The notes under the pieces were generated by a model. It made no database searches, was not told the origin of the DNA, and saw only the letters and a list, made by a program, of their open reading frames with translations. This document shows positions 32,625 through 44,407 of a stretch of 64,000 nucleotides of DNA, one piece after another. The stretch is from Mya arenaria (lineage: Eukaryota; Mollusca; Bivalvia; Myida; Myidae), in the NCBI RefSeq assembly GCF_026914265.1, contig NC_069130.1:43919929-43983928 (forward strand), read 5' to 3'. The position numbers and the translations under genes are program-made. The stretch's first letter is position 1. Each line of letters starts with the position of its first letter.

Positions 32625-33475
32625 TTAGTCCAAATAATTGTATGTTGACTGCCTTTTTTTTACGATTTTTGATATGGCAATTCCTTCACATATAAATTGT
32701 TTTGTACCAAAAGCGGCTAGTTATTCCGATCAGGATTCCGGGTTAAAGCGTATTGAATCTATAAAATATTATATAAACAAGAAAAATTACGAGATAATGT
32801 TATTTAACATTAGTTCCGTAAATAAAAAAAATAATATTCAACAAATAATAATGAGTTTGATGGGTTTTCTTCATTTCATTCTGTCATAAATTATGAAATA
32901 TACTTAAAAGGCACCTGCAAGGCTGCAGTTAACAGTTTTAAAACAATTGGAACAATTCGACCATGGCTGAGTTGTAGTCTAGCTACAATAATGAGCGATC
33001 AGGGATACTTTTTTATTATTTTGACATTTCATGTGTCACCAGTCTGCCATAGTCTAAAAATTGTCAAAAGACTGGTTGACGGCCATTTAGGTGGACTAAG
33101 TTGTAGTCCAAATAATTGTATGTTGACAATACTTTTTTTACGATTTTTGATATGGCAAATCCTTCACATACAAATTGTTTTGTACCAAAAGTGGGTAGTA
33201 ATTCCGATCGGGATTCCGGGTTAAAGCATACTGAGTCTATAAAATATCATAAAAACAAGAAATATTACCAGATAATGTTATTTTATATTAGTTCCGTACA
33301 CAAAAACATAAATATCCAATGAGTACTATGAGTTTGATGGGTTTTTCTTCGTTTCATTCTGTCAAAACATAATGATATATACATGCAAGGCTGCAGTTCA
33401 CAATTTTACATCAATCGGAACACTTTGGCCATGGTGCATGTATTTATGTGGTCTATCTCGAAGCTTGTCACAGGT
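32625..33475 (+). repeat. Diverged tandem duplication, about 470-bp unit, two copies
   Basis: GTCCAAATAATTGTATGTTG begins copies at about 32629 and 33107, and CAAGGCTGCAGTT occurs at 32919 and 33387. The copies differ by many substitutions and small indels, so the event is old. Neither copy keeps a shared open frame. Confidence 0.85.
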
Positions 33476-34743
33476 GGCCGAGTTATTATGATAGTGTCGA
33501 TTTGTTCTGCTTGGCATAATTGTTGTCTGTGTCAGTCAAGATTTGTTTTATTGGAAAGCTTTGCACTTAATATAGATATAAACCTTTATTATCCAGTTCA
33601 AACATAAAATACTTCACTAAATACAATTTCAATATTTTTCAAACCCCCTGGATTTTGCACAAACCCGTTAAGACTTATGGGATTGGAAGAATTCCGTATA
33701 ACAAGTCTATTATTTCAGACTAAACCAGACCTCTGCTAAGAAAGCCTTTATCAGTTGAGCAAGCCTTGCATGAAATGTCAAAAAGTATCGGTATTGGTAG
33801 TAACAGGCATAGGCTAACTCGTTGAATGCCAGAATCTGAACATTTTTAAGACTACCGTATTGTCTTAAAGAGTTTTGTCAGGAAATTTCATCCAATTTTA
33901 ATTGAGATATTGTGCAAACAAACAGATATACAGAAAAACAACCTCCGGAAGTGTCTGATATTGCTTACACAACCTGTTAATACTTGCCCCTCGAAATCAC
34001 ATGTATATGAAATCATGATTAATACCAATAATAATTCAATTTAACAATTACCTATGGAGTTAAAGTTTGTTTCTCAAAAGTTCAATGCTGTTTTTCAAAC
34101 ACAAAATTCACAAAAGAAGTGAAGTGAGATTTCTTATTATAAAAATGTTGAATGTAGGTCAACATAACGTTGAAGCGTCATTCCTGTATGATTGACCATG
34201 TATAAGGTCATAATGACTCATCTTATCCAGTGCTCCAGCCAGGTTTTGAAAAGGGCAAGGTGATACATCAGAAAGGGCACTTTAGATGCACATTGAATGA
34301 GCCTTAAATTGCAGCACTTGCATGGGCCAATGTTCAATTTTTATTTAAAATGTGCTGTATCTACTTTAAATACTAAATAGTTTGTTATGAATATCTTAGC
34401 TGTTTTCTTACTTCAGTGTCAAAATTATGTACATTTATTTGTTTATACCGATTTCTGAAAACTTACTCTGTCAAACAAAAGGGCATAGCAGGGTGTAGTA
34501 AAAAGGCAGCAGAGTGCTGCAAAAGGGCAGCGGGGGTCCCTCATCCTGCTATTTAGACCGAGCCAGAGCGCTTATATCCTGTAAAAGTTTACAACTTTTG
34601 CAAAGACCATTCTCATTCATCAGAGGTTTGATAAATAAATGATAAATCTAAAGCATAAAGCATTTCTCGATTTATCACTCTGGTGTACGAGATTGGCAAA
34701 GACTGACTAAGATGGATTTTTATTTCAAATGTTTTTCTTTCAG
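33476..34743. other. Sequence upstream of the DUF1647-like gene
   Basis: A dispersed-repeat-like tract at 34210-34560 carries AAAGGGCA and AGCGGGGGTCCC phrases. No exon is supported before 34744. Confidence 0.4.
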
Positions 34744-34920
34744 GTTGCCTAACTTCCCAGTAGTTTTATTGCAATCAATGCAGTGGTTCTTCCTATCACA
34801 CTGGCTAAAGAGAATGCATGTTGGAGGACACACAGCGACCCAGTGAGCAGAAGGGTTCGGTGCAGAGAGTTGGAGAATTCATGTTGAGGCAGGCAAAGGT
34901 GTTTTTTGGATCGTTCAGAG
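34744..34920 (+). CDS. First exon of the DUF1647-like gene (5' leader plus 34 codons)
   Basis: An acceptor-like TTTTTCTTTCAG ends at 34743 and the donor is TTCAGAG|GTGAAC. The ATG at 34818 has an in-frame TAA just upstream (34806-34808). Joining to 40455 makes a GGA codon and reads straight into the membrane-anchor frame. This frame match had a one-in-three chance, so support is moderate. Confidence 0.5.
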
Positions 34921-37900
34921 GTGAACATATCTTTTTAGCTCACCTGTCACTTTGTGACAAGGTGAGCTTTTGTGATCGCCTTTTGTCCGGCGTCCGTCGT
35001 GCGTCGTGCGTCAACAATTTACTTAAAAGACATCTCCTCCTTAACCGCTGGGCCAATATTAATAAAACTTCATAGGGATGTTCCTTGGGTGGTCTTCTAT
35101 CAAAGTTGTTCAAAGAATTCAATTCCATGCAGAACTCTGATTGCCATGGCAACCAAAAGGAAAAACTTTAAAAATCTTCTTCTCCCAAACCACAAGGCTT
35201 AGGCCGTTGATATATGGTAGGTAGGATCACCAAATGGTCCTCTACCAAGATTGTTCAAATTATGGCCCTTGGGTCAAAATTGGCCCCGCCCCGGGGGGTC
35301 ATGGGTTTTCTCTATATGTTTATAGTGAAAACTTAAAAAATCTTCTCCTCTGAACTTACTTGGCCTAGAGCTTAGATATTTGGCATGATTCATCGTCTAG
35401 TGGACCTCTACAAAGTTTGTTCAAATTATGGCCCTGGGGTCAAAATTGGCCCCGCCCCGGGGGGTCATGGGTTTTCTGTATATGTTTATAGTGAGAACTT
35501 AAAAAAATCTTCTCCTCTGAACTTACTTGGCCTAGAGCTTATATATTTGGCATGATTCATCGTCTAGTGGACCTTTACAAAGATTGTTCAAATTATGGCC
35601 TTGGGGTCAAAATTGGCCCCGCCCCGGGGGGTCATGGGTTTTCTCTATATGTTTATAGTGAACTTCAAAAATCTTCTCCTTTGAACTTACTTGGCCTAGA
35701 GCTTAGATATTTGGCATGATTCATCGTCTAGTGGACCTCTACAAAGATTGTTCAAATTATGGCCTTGGGGTCTAAATTGGCCCCGCCCCGGGGGTCATGG
35801 GTATACTTGATATGTTTATAGTTAAAACTTCAAAAATCTTCTCCTCTTAACTTACTTGGACTAGAGCTTAGATATTTGGCATGATTCATCGTCTAGTGGA
35901 CCTTTACAAAGATTGTTCAAATTATGGCCTTGGGGTCAAAATTGGCCCCGCCCCGGGGGGTCATGGGTTTTCTCTATATGTTTATAGTTAAAACTTCAAA
36001 AATCTTCTCCTCTGAACTTACTTGGCCTAGAGCTTAGATATTTGGCATGATTCATCGTCTAGTGGACCTCTACAAAGTTTGTTTAAATTATGGCCCTGGG
36101 GTCAAAATTGGCCCCGCCCCGGGGGTGGGGGGGGGGTCATGGGTATTCTCTATATGTTTAGTGTTAAAACTTCAAAAATCTTCTCCTCTGAACTTACATG
36201 GACTAGAGCTTAGATATTTGGCATGATTCATCGTCTAGTGGACCTTTACAAAGATTGTTCAAATTATGGCCTTGGGGTCAAAAATGGCCCCGCCCCGGGG
36301 GGTTAGGGTATTCTCTATATGTTTATAGTTAAAACTTCAAAAATCTTCTCCTTTGAACTTACTTGGACTAGAGCTTAGATATTTGGCATGATTCATCGTC
36401 TAGTGGACTTCTACAAAGATTATTTAAATTATGGCCTTGGGGTCAAAATTGGCCCCGCCCCCTTGGGGTGTCATGGGTTTTCTCTATATGTTTATAGTGA
36501 AAACTTTAAAAATCATCTCCTCTGAACTTACGTGGCTTAGAGCTTAGATATTTGGCATGATTCATCGTCTAGTGGACCTCTACAAAATTTGTTCAAATTA
36601 TGGCCCTGGGGTCAAAATTGGCCACACCCCGGGGCTGATGGGTTTTCTCTATATGTGTTATAGTGATAACTTAAAAAATCTTCTCCGAACTCACAAAGAC
36701 AAGTAACGTCTTAATCTAAACTGGATAACATATTTAGTACACATACCAATTTTCAATATGGGCCACATACAACAATTAATAACAAATAAACATATATAGA
36801 TACACACGTAAAATCAAGTAGTGACAAGAGCTTAGATATTTGGCATGATATATCATCTAGTTGACTTGTACCAATATTGTTCAATCTTTGGCCCTGGGGT
36901 CAAAAAATGGCCCCACCCGGGCGGTCATGGGTTTCCTTATATATGTATATGATGAAAACTTAAAAAATCTTCTTCTCCGAAACCAAAAGGCGAAGGCCTT
37001 AGATATTTGGTATGAAGCATCGTTTATTGGACCACTATTAAGATTGTTCAAACTTTAGCCCTGGGGTCAAAATTGGCCACGCCCCGTGTTCATAGGCTTA
37101 GGTTTTCAATATTTGTATATAATAGAAGCATAAAAAAAAAATTCTCTCCGAAGTCACAAGGATTAGAGCTATTTGGCATAATACATCATTAAGTGGACCT
37201 CTACCTTTATTGTCCAAACTTTGGCATTGGGGTAAAAAATGACCCAGACTTCTAAAAAACCTTAACTACTTTGAACCATCCAGATTTCTTATCAAACCAA
37301 TGTGCAATATATGACAGGTGAGCGATTCAGGGCCATTTGGCCCTCTTGTTTATATATTTAGGTGTACAATTGATAAACTGGTAAAGGCTCTCCCAACAGC
37401 ACTTTGTTTCTGAAAACAAAGTCCGGGTAGACATGGCTTGATGTGGGGATTCTACTAGAAGTCACTTGGTGAGAGGTCTGGGTTGTATTGTGGATGTTGT
37501 AAAACTTCAAGACTGTACTGCAGTCATCGGCATTAGTCTTTTTGGATGAATATAAGCCCGAATTCATATATATATATTTCTGCTTGGCATCACATTTTTG
37601 AACAAGCCCAGCTGTATAAAACCCAGAGTTTGAATTTGAATTTGCAGACTTGTGCTAATTTTGACCACTGTTACTGTTGCAAATATTCCATAACTACAAT
37701 AGTGCAGAGTAATGTGTGGATGCAACAAGTTGACCCCAGCCACCCTGGAATGTTGGCACCCTGGGTCTTGTTATTATTGTGGTCCAGAACATTGATCTCT
37801 ATAAAATATCATTATGCCTGTGGCACTCATGTGCTCTTGGACTAATACCGTAGCCATAAAAAATAGATGCATGGCAAGCCTGACACTTACGCTTCCATTA

Positions 37901-40900
37901 TATTCACCAACACACTTTTTTATTTTCTTTGCTGGCAGTCTAAAAAAATAAAGCCATGTTTTTTAACCATAACAATTTCACTTGTAGGGTCAGCAATCAC
38001 AGTATAAAGTGTGCACAAACCTTTTTATGCCCCTGAAGGTGGGCATATTAAAATCGCACCGTCCGTCCGTCCAGCTCTGTAACTTTCCCTTGTATGGACA
38101 GATTTTAAAATAACTTGCCATATGTGTTCCACATACCAAGACAACGTGTGGCGTGCAAGACTTGTGTCCCTACCTCAAAGGTGAAGGTCACACTTAGTGT
38201 TTATTCACAATGGAGTGCTGCATATAAGGACATAGAGTATAGGTTGTTGTGTCCGGGCTGTAACTTTCTCTTGTATGGACAGATTTTAAAATAACTTGCC
38301 ACATGTGTACCACATACCAAGACTACGTGTCGCGTGCAAGACCCGTGTCCCTACCTCAAAGGTCAAGGTCACATTTAGTGTTTATTCACAATGGAGTGCT
38401 GCATATAAGGACATAGAGTACAGGTTGTCGTGTCCGGGCTGTAACTTTCCCTTGTATGGACAGATTTTAAAATAACTTGCCAAATGTGTTCCACATACCA
38501 AGACTACGTGTCGCGTGCAAAACCCGTGTCCCTACCTCAAAGGTCAAGGTCACACTTAGTGTTTATTCACAATGGAGTGCTGCATATAAGGACATAGAGT
38601 ATAGGTTGTTGTGTCCGGGCTGTAACTTTCCCTTGTATGGACAGATTTTAAAATAACTTGCCAAATGTGTTCCACATACCAAGACGACGTGTCGCGTGCA
38701 AAACCCGTGTCCCTTCCTCAAAGGTCAAGGTCACACTTAGAGTTTATTTACAATGGAGTGCTGCATATAAGGACATAGAGTATAGGTTGTCGTGTCCGGG
38801 CTGTAACTTTCCCTTGTATGGACAGATTTTAAAATAACTTGCCACATGTGTTCCACATACCAAGACGACGTGTCGTGTGCAAGACCTGTGTCCCTGCCTC
38901 AAAGGTCAAGGTCACACTTAGAGTTTATTTACAATGGAGTGCTGCATATAAGGACATAGAGTATAGGTTGTCGTGTCCGGGCTGTAACTTTCCCTTGTAT
39001 AGACAGATTTAAAAAAAAAACTTGACACATGTGTTCCACATACCAAGACGACGTGTCGCGTGCAAGACCCGTGTCCCTACCTCAAAGGTCAAGGTCACAC
39101 TTAGTGTTTATTCACAATGGAGTGCTGCATATAACGACATAGAGTATAGGTTGTCGTGTCAGGGCTGTTACTTTCCCTTGTATGGACAGATTTTAAAATC
39201 ACTTGCTACATGTGTTCCACATACGAAGACGACGTGTCGTGTGCAAGACCCATGTCCCTACCTCTAAGGTGAAAGATACACTTAGTGTTTATTCACAAGG
39301 GAATTCTGAATATAAGGACATAACAGTGTAGGTTGTCAAGTATGGGTGGTATTTTTTATGTTCAGAGGCAATTTAAAATAACTTGCCATATGTATTTGAC
39401 ACGTAAAGGCAAGATCAACTTTTCATGTACTGACCTTGTTCGTAGGTCAATGTCACATTCGGGGGCATTCGTCACATACTGTGACAGCTCTTGTTTTTCA
39501 AATGAAATTGCTGACGAATTTATCCCTAATATCTCCATCCCTGTATATCAATTGGGAAACTTACTCTACGGTACTATGGATTTTACATTATCAGTTTCTT
39601 TGTCAAAGCCTTCTGTAATTGGGTGGATGGGTCAAGGTTCATCTCTTCTTACCCAGCTTGCAACAGAACCGTAAGGAGGAGCCCTTTTCCATACACATTG
39701 TTAAAAATGTTTGGATCTATTTTAATTTCTTATGCCCCTTTAACTCATTAATTGCAAATATGGTTTCCCCCACAACACAAGACTACATTCTTGCGCAACA
39801 TCGTGCCAACAAGAGTGACTTTGTATAAGTTATCATAATTTTCTTCAAAATTGTTGTAAAATATATAATGTTATTAATTGTATGCTTTACCTGTAACATG
39901 TGCACGAGGAAACCATGATTTCGCAGGTATGATGCCATTACTAATTAGTTTCACTATCCTTTCAGCCTTAACATATACATTTGGTTGAGGTTACCTGACC
40001 TTACCTACAAAATAGGCGTCAACTCTACTCCGTTTTTGTAGTCAGGTGGAAAAAAAACAAAAACTTTTTTAGTGTGTGTTTCAATTTGTTGTTGAAAACC
40101 TTTTAAGCTTCTGACCCCAATTTCTTGAAACTTCTTATGGTTAACAGGCTTAAGTACAATGTAGCTTTAATTTCAATAGGCCAAAAGACATACATGTACT
40201 TAAACTTGATTTGGATTAATTAAAAAAATAAAATTGTAATTATCATAAAGATAATTCCTATTTAAAGTCTAAAAAATCTTAAAGAATGGAAATATAACGC
40301 AAATTTTACAAAAACAAAATTAGTGAGCTTAACTTAATCCTGTTATGGGAGACTGGAGAAGTTTCGAGAAATTGGGGTTAAAAGATCACTTTAACAACAT
40401 TCCCAAAAGATGACAATATCATTGTTACATAAAGCCTTTGGTTTTTGCTTTCAGGAAAGTCATTCAGGGAACAGATGAAGACAAAGAACTTCTATGTTTT
40501 GGTGTTGTTTATCCTCGCAACATTAACAACATTATACATCCTTGTCGACCCGTCACCCAACCTCCACACCATCGTCACAGAAACACATCGTCAAATATCG
40601 AACATCCATATTCCAACAAACATACGTCAAACCAAGAAAGAACTGCTTGAAGTTGACAAAAAATATCTCGACATTTTGGATTTTCCATATTCAACGATTA
40701 AACCCCCTTTAACAGTTGTGCCAAAAAATGTCACAAGGGCTGTTAGAGCTAAAAGACTTCTGGATGCCGAAGTTCTAGCGAAAGATCCCGTGATTGTCGT
40801 TCCATTGTTATCTGGCTGTTATGACGAGGCAGTCAGGTTCCTTAATTCCGTAAAGAAGTATGTTCCGAAGAAGCTGGTTGTGTTCTACGATCTTGGGATC

Positions 40901-43899
40901 AGTGGCAAGGAAAATACTATGGTAAGGCTGTGTAGCTTAAAGATGCACCCTTTCTCCTAAATAAAGTTTACCACAATTAATTTTTTTTTTTGATATTCCA
41001 AAAAAGGAAGAATCAATGTCAGAAACAATGGTTCTTATAAAAGATATCAAGTTTAATTTGAAAGAAATTAGAATAAAACAAGCTATTTCTATTCGACCTT
41101 ATGAGACTATAGTAGACTACAGCAAATCTTTTAGCATTCACCAGTCATTTAATATTTTTTGCACTCTCTGCTATTATTCACAGTTACAATTTTGTTACCA
41201 GTAGTAAATATTTTCCATAAATGCATAATTTAGTTAGTAGTTTAAGGTTTATTAGTCAAAATTTATGTTTGTAATTTACATGTGTAAGTATTGATTTTGA
41301 ATAAGAGTGTCACTTTAAGGAAATCCATCCATCATTAATACTAAAAATATTGGTTAAGTTTTATTTTAATGTTACAATATGTTATGTTTGATAAATTTGA
41401 ATTATTCCATAGATCTTGTTATTTAAGGAACAAATTAATGAAATTACTATATAATCATGGTAAATTAAAATAACTATATAATCCAGTGATTTTTTTGGAA
41501 TTATTTTTACTGCCTGTGCCTTGCAAATTGGGAAAACCAGTCACTTTGGGAAAAATACAAAATGAGGCCAAAACAAATAATGGCAAATAAGCATGTTTTT
41601 AACTTTTTTATGTATACAATTACATTATGCTGTGAAATTCATTGCTTTTTTATTCATTAACGAAAATTTGCATTGATAAATTGGGAAAAAATTAGATCAA
41701 ATAGGGAAAATATTATAAATTTTGGGAAAAATGGACAGATTTTTGCAAGGGGAAACAGCCTTTAGAAGGCAGTAAATAGCACCAAAAAATCACTGTAATC
41801 ATGGTAAAATTACTAAATAATAATGGTAAAATAACTATATAATCATGGTAAAATTTTGTTCTAACACCTACATGTAGCCTATTTGTGGAAAAGTTTTCCC
41901 TCTTTGTGGAGAACTTCTCCATGTTTGCCAAAATCCTTTCCCAGTTTGTGACAAACTTCTTCCTCTTTGTGGAAATATTCTCCCAGTTTGTAATTTTAAG
42001 ACCTCTCACTGTTAGTGAAAAACTTCTCCCTGTTTGTGAACAATTCTCCCTGTTTATTGAAAACTTCTGTAATAAACTTCTCCATTGGTGGAAAACTTCT
42101 CCCTGTTTGTGGTTGGAACACTTCTTACTGTTTATGGAAAAAACTCCCTGTTTGTGGAAAATCTTCATGTTTGTGGTACACCTCTCTGTTTGTTGTTAGC
42201 ATCTCATTGTTTGTAAAGGATTCTCCATGTTTTCAAAGTCGATCTGTTTTCCTTCCAGATAATATTTCAGTGGTTACTTTTTACATGTGTATGACCTTTA
42301 TTTACAGCTATCAAAAGCGTGCAATGGTAGCGTATACAACTGTGAAGTGAAGACGTTTGTCTTCAACAGATACCCTTCACATGTACGCTCGAACAGTCTG
42401 GGGGCGTATGTACCTCTCCTTTTACAGGTAAAAAATCAAATGATGTCAATTACTGCCTGAACAAATTGTATTTCTTTTGCATGCCAAATAAGAGGGTAAC
42501 CTATTTATGAATAAAAATTAACCTTGGCCATAACTTAGATAATGTTCAAGATATTGTGATGAAACTCACATGTTGCCAGTTACAAGATGTACATTTATCG
42601 CAAGGCTCACTTTAATAATTATAGAGTTGTGCACCTTGTTTAGGAAAAAAGCAGACTAGCATTGGCGTTCACACCACCGTTGTATAGTAAAATTTCGACA
42701 GGATCGAGTCATTTAGTGTGGATGCTGCTTGTATCAAATTAAATATTATACAGGGTACACATGCATCTATTGACATTTTGTGTTTTAAGAGTTTAATGTT
42801 TTTTTTATTGGCATGAAGGTAAATACTTATTTTTTTGAATATTTCAAATTCTTATATTTTCAAGAGCAGAATACAATGTGTTTATGAAATAATTAATTAA
42901 ATTAAGCCCTTTCCAGAGCTTAGGAGTCTGAATCAGTAATTAAACTTATTAAAAGCTGATCTCTCACAGATTTACCGTCTTGACAACTTTTTCAATTTTT
43001 GTCTTGTAATGAGCCAATTTTTGTGTAAATATCTGCAAACCAGTGATATAAGGCTGCTGACAAAAGATCAGATCGCAAATTTTCATTTCCTTTCGAAAAT
43101 GAATGTTTTATGGCTTAAAGCGTTACTAACGGTTTAAGAAAAATGCATAAAACATCAAATTTTGAACTTAAATATGAAAATCTGCAATCTGTTTTTTTGC
43201 CAGCAGTCTTATATCATTTGTTCCCATGCGTTGTAGCATAAAAAAAGTTGTCAAAACATGCAAATTGTGAAAGTGCAGCTTTTAAGACCTGATATAAATC
43301 AGACAAATGATTTCGCATTCTACGGTTGAATACTGACCTTGTTTTCTTTCCAGGAGAGTCTAAACTCTTACCACGCTGTTATATGGTCCAACCCACAGGA
43401 ATACTTCATCAATGGAATGCAAAGTATCGCCGGTGTGATTTCAAAGGCCAGGGAGATTGGAATAGTCGCGTGGTCAATCAAAGATACAACATCTAGTATA
43501 ACTTATTTCAAGATGTACACATTTTTTGATGTCAAAAAGGAGCAGTATTATTTCCACAGGGCGGTGAAAACTAGCCATCTAGTTGTGTTTAATACCGAAA
43601 AGGTTCGGACGAAAATAATGCTGCCATGGATAAAATGTGCGTTAGTAGAGGAGTGTATTAGTCCTACCGGTTCGCAAAACTCTGGTGGATATTGTAGCGA
43701 AAAACGACCAAGGTATTTGTATTCGGGATGCCATCATTACGAACAGTCCGCGCTTAATTTGATCTTAGGGAAAGAGTTTAGCTTTGTGGAGACACCTTAT
43801 ATCGCTAATGAAGAAATATTCGGGGTGGAAAGCACCAACAAATCTGTGACTTCGTCTATAATGGTGACAAAAGAGGATGATGCTCAAACCATATCTTAA
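34744..43899 (+). CDS. Type II membrane protein, DUF1647/glycosyltransferase-like, four exons, about 411 aa
   Basis: The exons are 34744-34920 (start ATG at 34818), 40455-40921, 42308-42427 and 43354-43899. The first junction is phase 1 and the next two are phase 0. The first 45 residues would be cytosolic (MLEDTQRPSEQKGSVQRV...). One signal-anchor helix follows at about 46-65 (FYVLVLFILATLTTLYILV), then a lumenal domain with PVIVVPLLSGCYDEA, VVFYDLGISG (about 177-186), FNRYPSHVRS and AVIWSNPQEYF. These resemble the YDLGLS and FNxxxYPxYV blocks I know from DUF1647-type proteins, thought to act as Golgi glycosyltransferases. A WWMDxS-like acidic site expected in that family reads IWSNPQ here, so catalysis is uncertain. 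Without the first exon, translation from ATG 40475 gives 370 aa. Confidence 0.78.
34932..37350 (+). mobile_element. HINE/Helentron-like element H2 with about 165-bp core repeats
   Basis: The 5' hairpin AGCTCACCTGTCACTTTGTG, then ACAAGGTGAGCT, is at 34937-34968. The 3' end is AGGGCCATTTGGCCCTCTTG, then TT. About nine core units repeat at 164-177 bp (TGGCATGATT at 35381, 35548, 35712, 35878, 36042 and on). Phrases such as TGGGGTCAAAATTGGCC recur in each. It starts 12 bp after the donor of the first exon. No coding capacity. Confidence 0.78.
37351..38020. other. Intronic sequence between H2 and H3
   Basis: No repeat or exon recognised. Confidence 0.4.
38023..39497 (+). mobile_element. HINE/Helentron-like element H3 with 181-bp core repeats
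   Basis: The 5' hairpin is TATGCCCCTGAAGGTGGGCA. The 3' end has GTCACATACTGTGAC, then AGCTCTTGTT. The core units repeat every 181 bp (GTCCGGGCTG at 38251, 38432 and 38613), about seven copies with little divergence. It lies in intron 1 of the DUF1647-like gene. Open frames inside are not genes. Confidence 0.8.
39498..40454 (+). other. End of intron 1 of the DUF1647-like gene
   Basis: AT-rich, with a TTTTTGCTTTCAG acceptor at its end. An AGGTCAGG-type inverted motif near 39990-40045 may be a MITE scrap. Nothing else is seen. Confidence 0.4.
40455..40921 (+). CDS. Exon 2 of the DUF1647-like gene: membrane anchor and start of lumenal domain
   Basis: It runs from the acceptor TTTGCTTTCAG to the donor ACTATG|GTAAGG. 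It encodes the signal-anchor helix, a stem with IRQTKKELLEVDKK, an N-glycosylation site (PKNVTRAV) and the first conserved blocks up to YDLGISGKENTM. Confidence 0.88.
40937..41318 (+). mobile_element. TTAA-flanked MITE family A, copy A2
   Basis: The ends are TTAAAGATGCACCCTTTCTC and ATAAGAGTGTCACTTTAA. The interior AAGATATCAAGTTTAATTTG and TTATGAGACTATAGTAGA are shared with A3 and A4. The insertion lies 15 bp after the exon 2 donor. Confidence 0.85.
41880..42240 (+). repeat. Degenerate about 30-36-bp minisatellite in intron 2 of the DUF1647-like gene
   Basis: Units built on GAAAACTTCTCCCTGTTTGTG recur with variable length. This gives spurious Lys/Ser-rich open frames on the minus strand. Confidence 0.75.
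42308..42427 (+). CDS. Exon 3 of the DUF1647-like gene
   Basis: The exon has 40 codons with phase 0 at both ends, from the acceptor CCTTTATTTACAG to the donor CTTTTACAG|GTAAAA. It encodes LSKACNGSVYNCEVKTFVFN, then RYPSHVRSNSLGAY. The block order YDLGIS, CNxxxYNCEV, FNRYPSHV crosses the intron and supports the splice. Confidence 0.9.
42949..43285 (+). mobile_element. TTAA-flanked MITE family B, copy B3 (intron 3)
   Basis: TTAAAAGCTGATCTCTCACA and TTGTGAAAGTGCAGCTTTTA form the ends. The internal GCTGACAAAAGATCAGATCG block is as in B2, B4 and B5. Confidence 0.85.
43354..43899 (+). CDS. Last exon of the DUF1647-like gene
   Basis: The acceptor is GTTTTCTTTCCAG. The exon has 181 codons and TAA at 43897-43899. 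It contains AVIWSNPQEYFINGMQSI, several aromatic blocks, conserved-looking cysteines (KCALVEECI, GGYCS, SGCHHYEQSALN) and a polar C-terminus. CHHYEQSALN resembles the H-x-x-DQSALN block that ends many glycosyltransferase-like proteins of this type. Confidence 0.88.
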   Translation, partial: ESLNSYHAVIWSNPQEYFINGMQSIAGVISKAREIGIVAWSIKDTTSSITYFKMYTFFDVKKEQYYFHRAVKTSHLVVFNTEKVRTKIMLPWIKCALVEECISPTGSQNSGGYCSEKRPRYLYSGCHHYEQSALNLILGKEFSFVETPYIANEEIFGVESTNKSVTSSIMVTKEDDAQTIS

Positions 43900-44024
43900 A
43901 TATCTGTTTGAATTAAGTTCAATTTTAATTTAAACTGTATAAAGTTTGTACATGTATGTATCAACTCTGAGCTATGAGTTTTATTTGGCTCGCTTAACTT
44001 ATTATGATTTGAAAGAGAAACACA

Positions 44025-44407
44025 TTAAAGCAGCACTTTCACAGATTGAACCTTTTGACAACTTTTTATTTTGTGTCTTGGAATGAGCCAATTTTTGCGA
44101 AAAATGCATGGAAACCAGTCATCTAAGACTACTGACAAAAATTTAGATCACAGGTTCTCATATTTATAATAAAAAATAGAGGTTTTATGCATTTTTCTTG
44201 AAGCGTTTAGTACTTACTTAGTAAGGCTTTTAGCCATAAATAATTTCTTTTTGAACAAACATATGAAAAAAATGTGATCTAATCTTTTGTCAGCAGTCTT
44301 ATAGTCTTATTTCACTGGTTTTTAGATATTTACACAAAATTGGCTCATTCCAAGACAAAAAATAAAAAAGTTGTCAAAACGTTCAATATGTGAGAGTGCA
44401 GCTTTAA
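44025..44407 (+). mobile_element. TTAA-flanked MITE family B, copy B4
   Basis: TTAAAGCAGCACTTTCACAG and CTGTGAGAG-like right ends (TGTGAGAGTGCAGCTTTAA) are present. It sits 125 bp after the stop codon. The ATTAAA at 44024-44029 overlaps its left boundary and could act as a poly(A) signal for the upstream gene. Confidence 0.85.

Noticed and set aside
41713..42350. Lys/Ser-rich frames on both strands
   Set aside because: They come from the degenerate 30-36-bp minisatellite in an intron.
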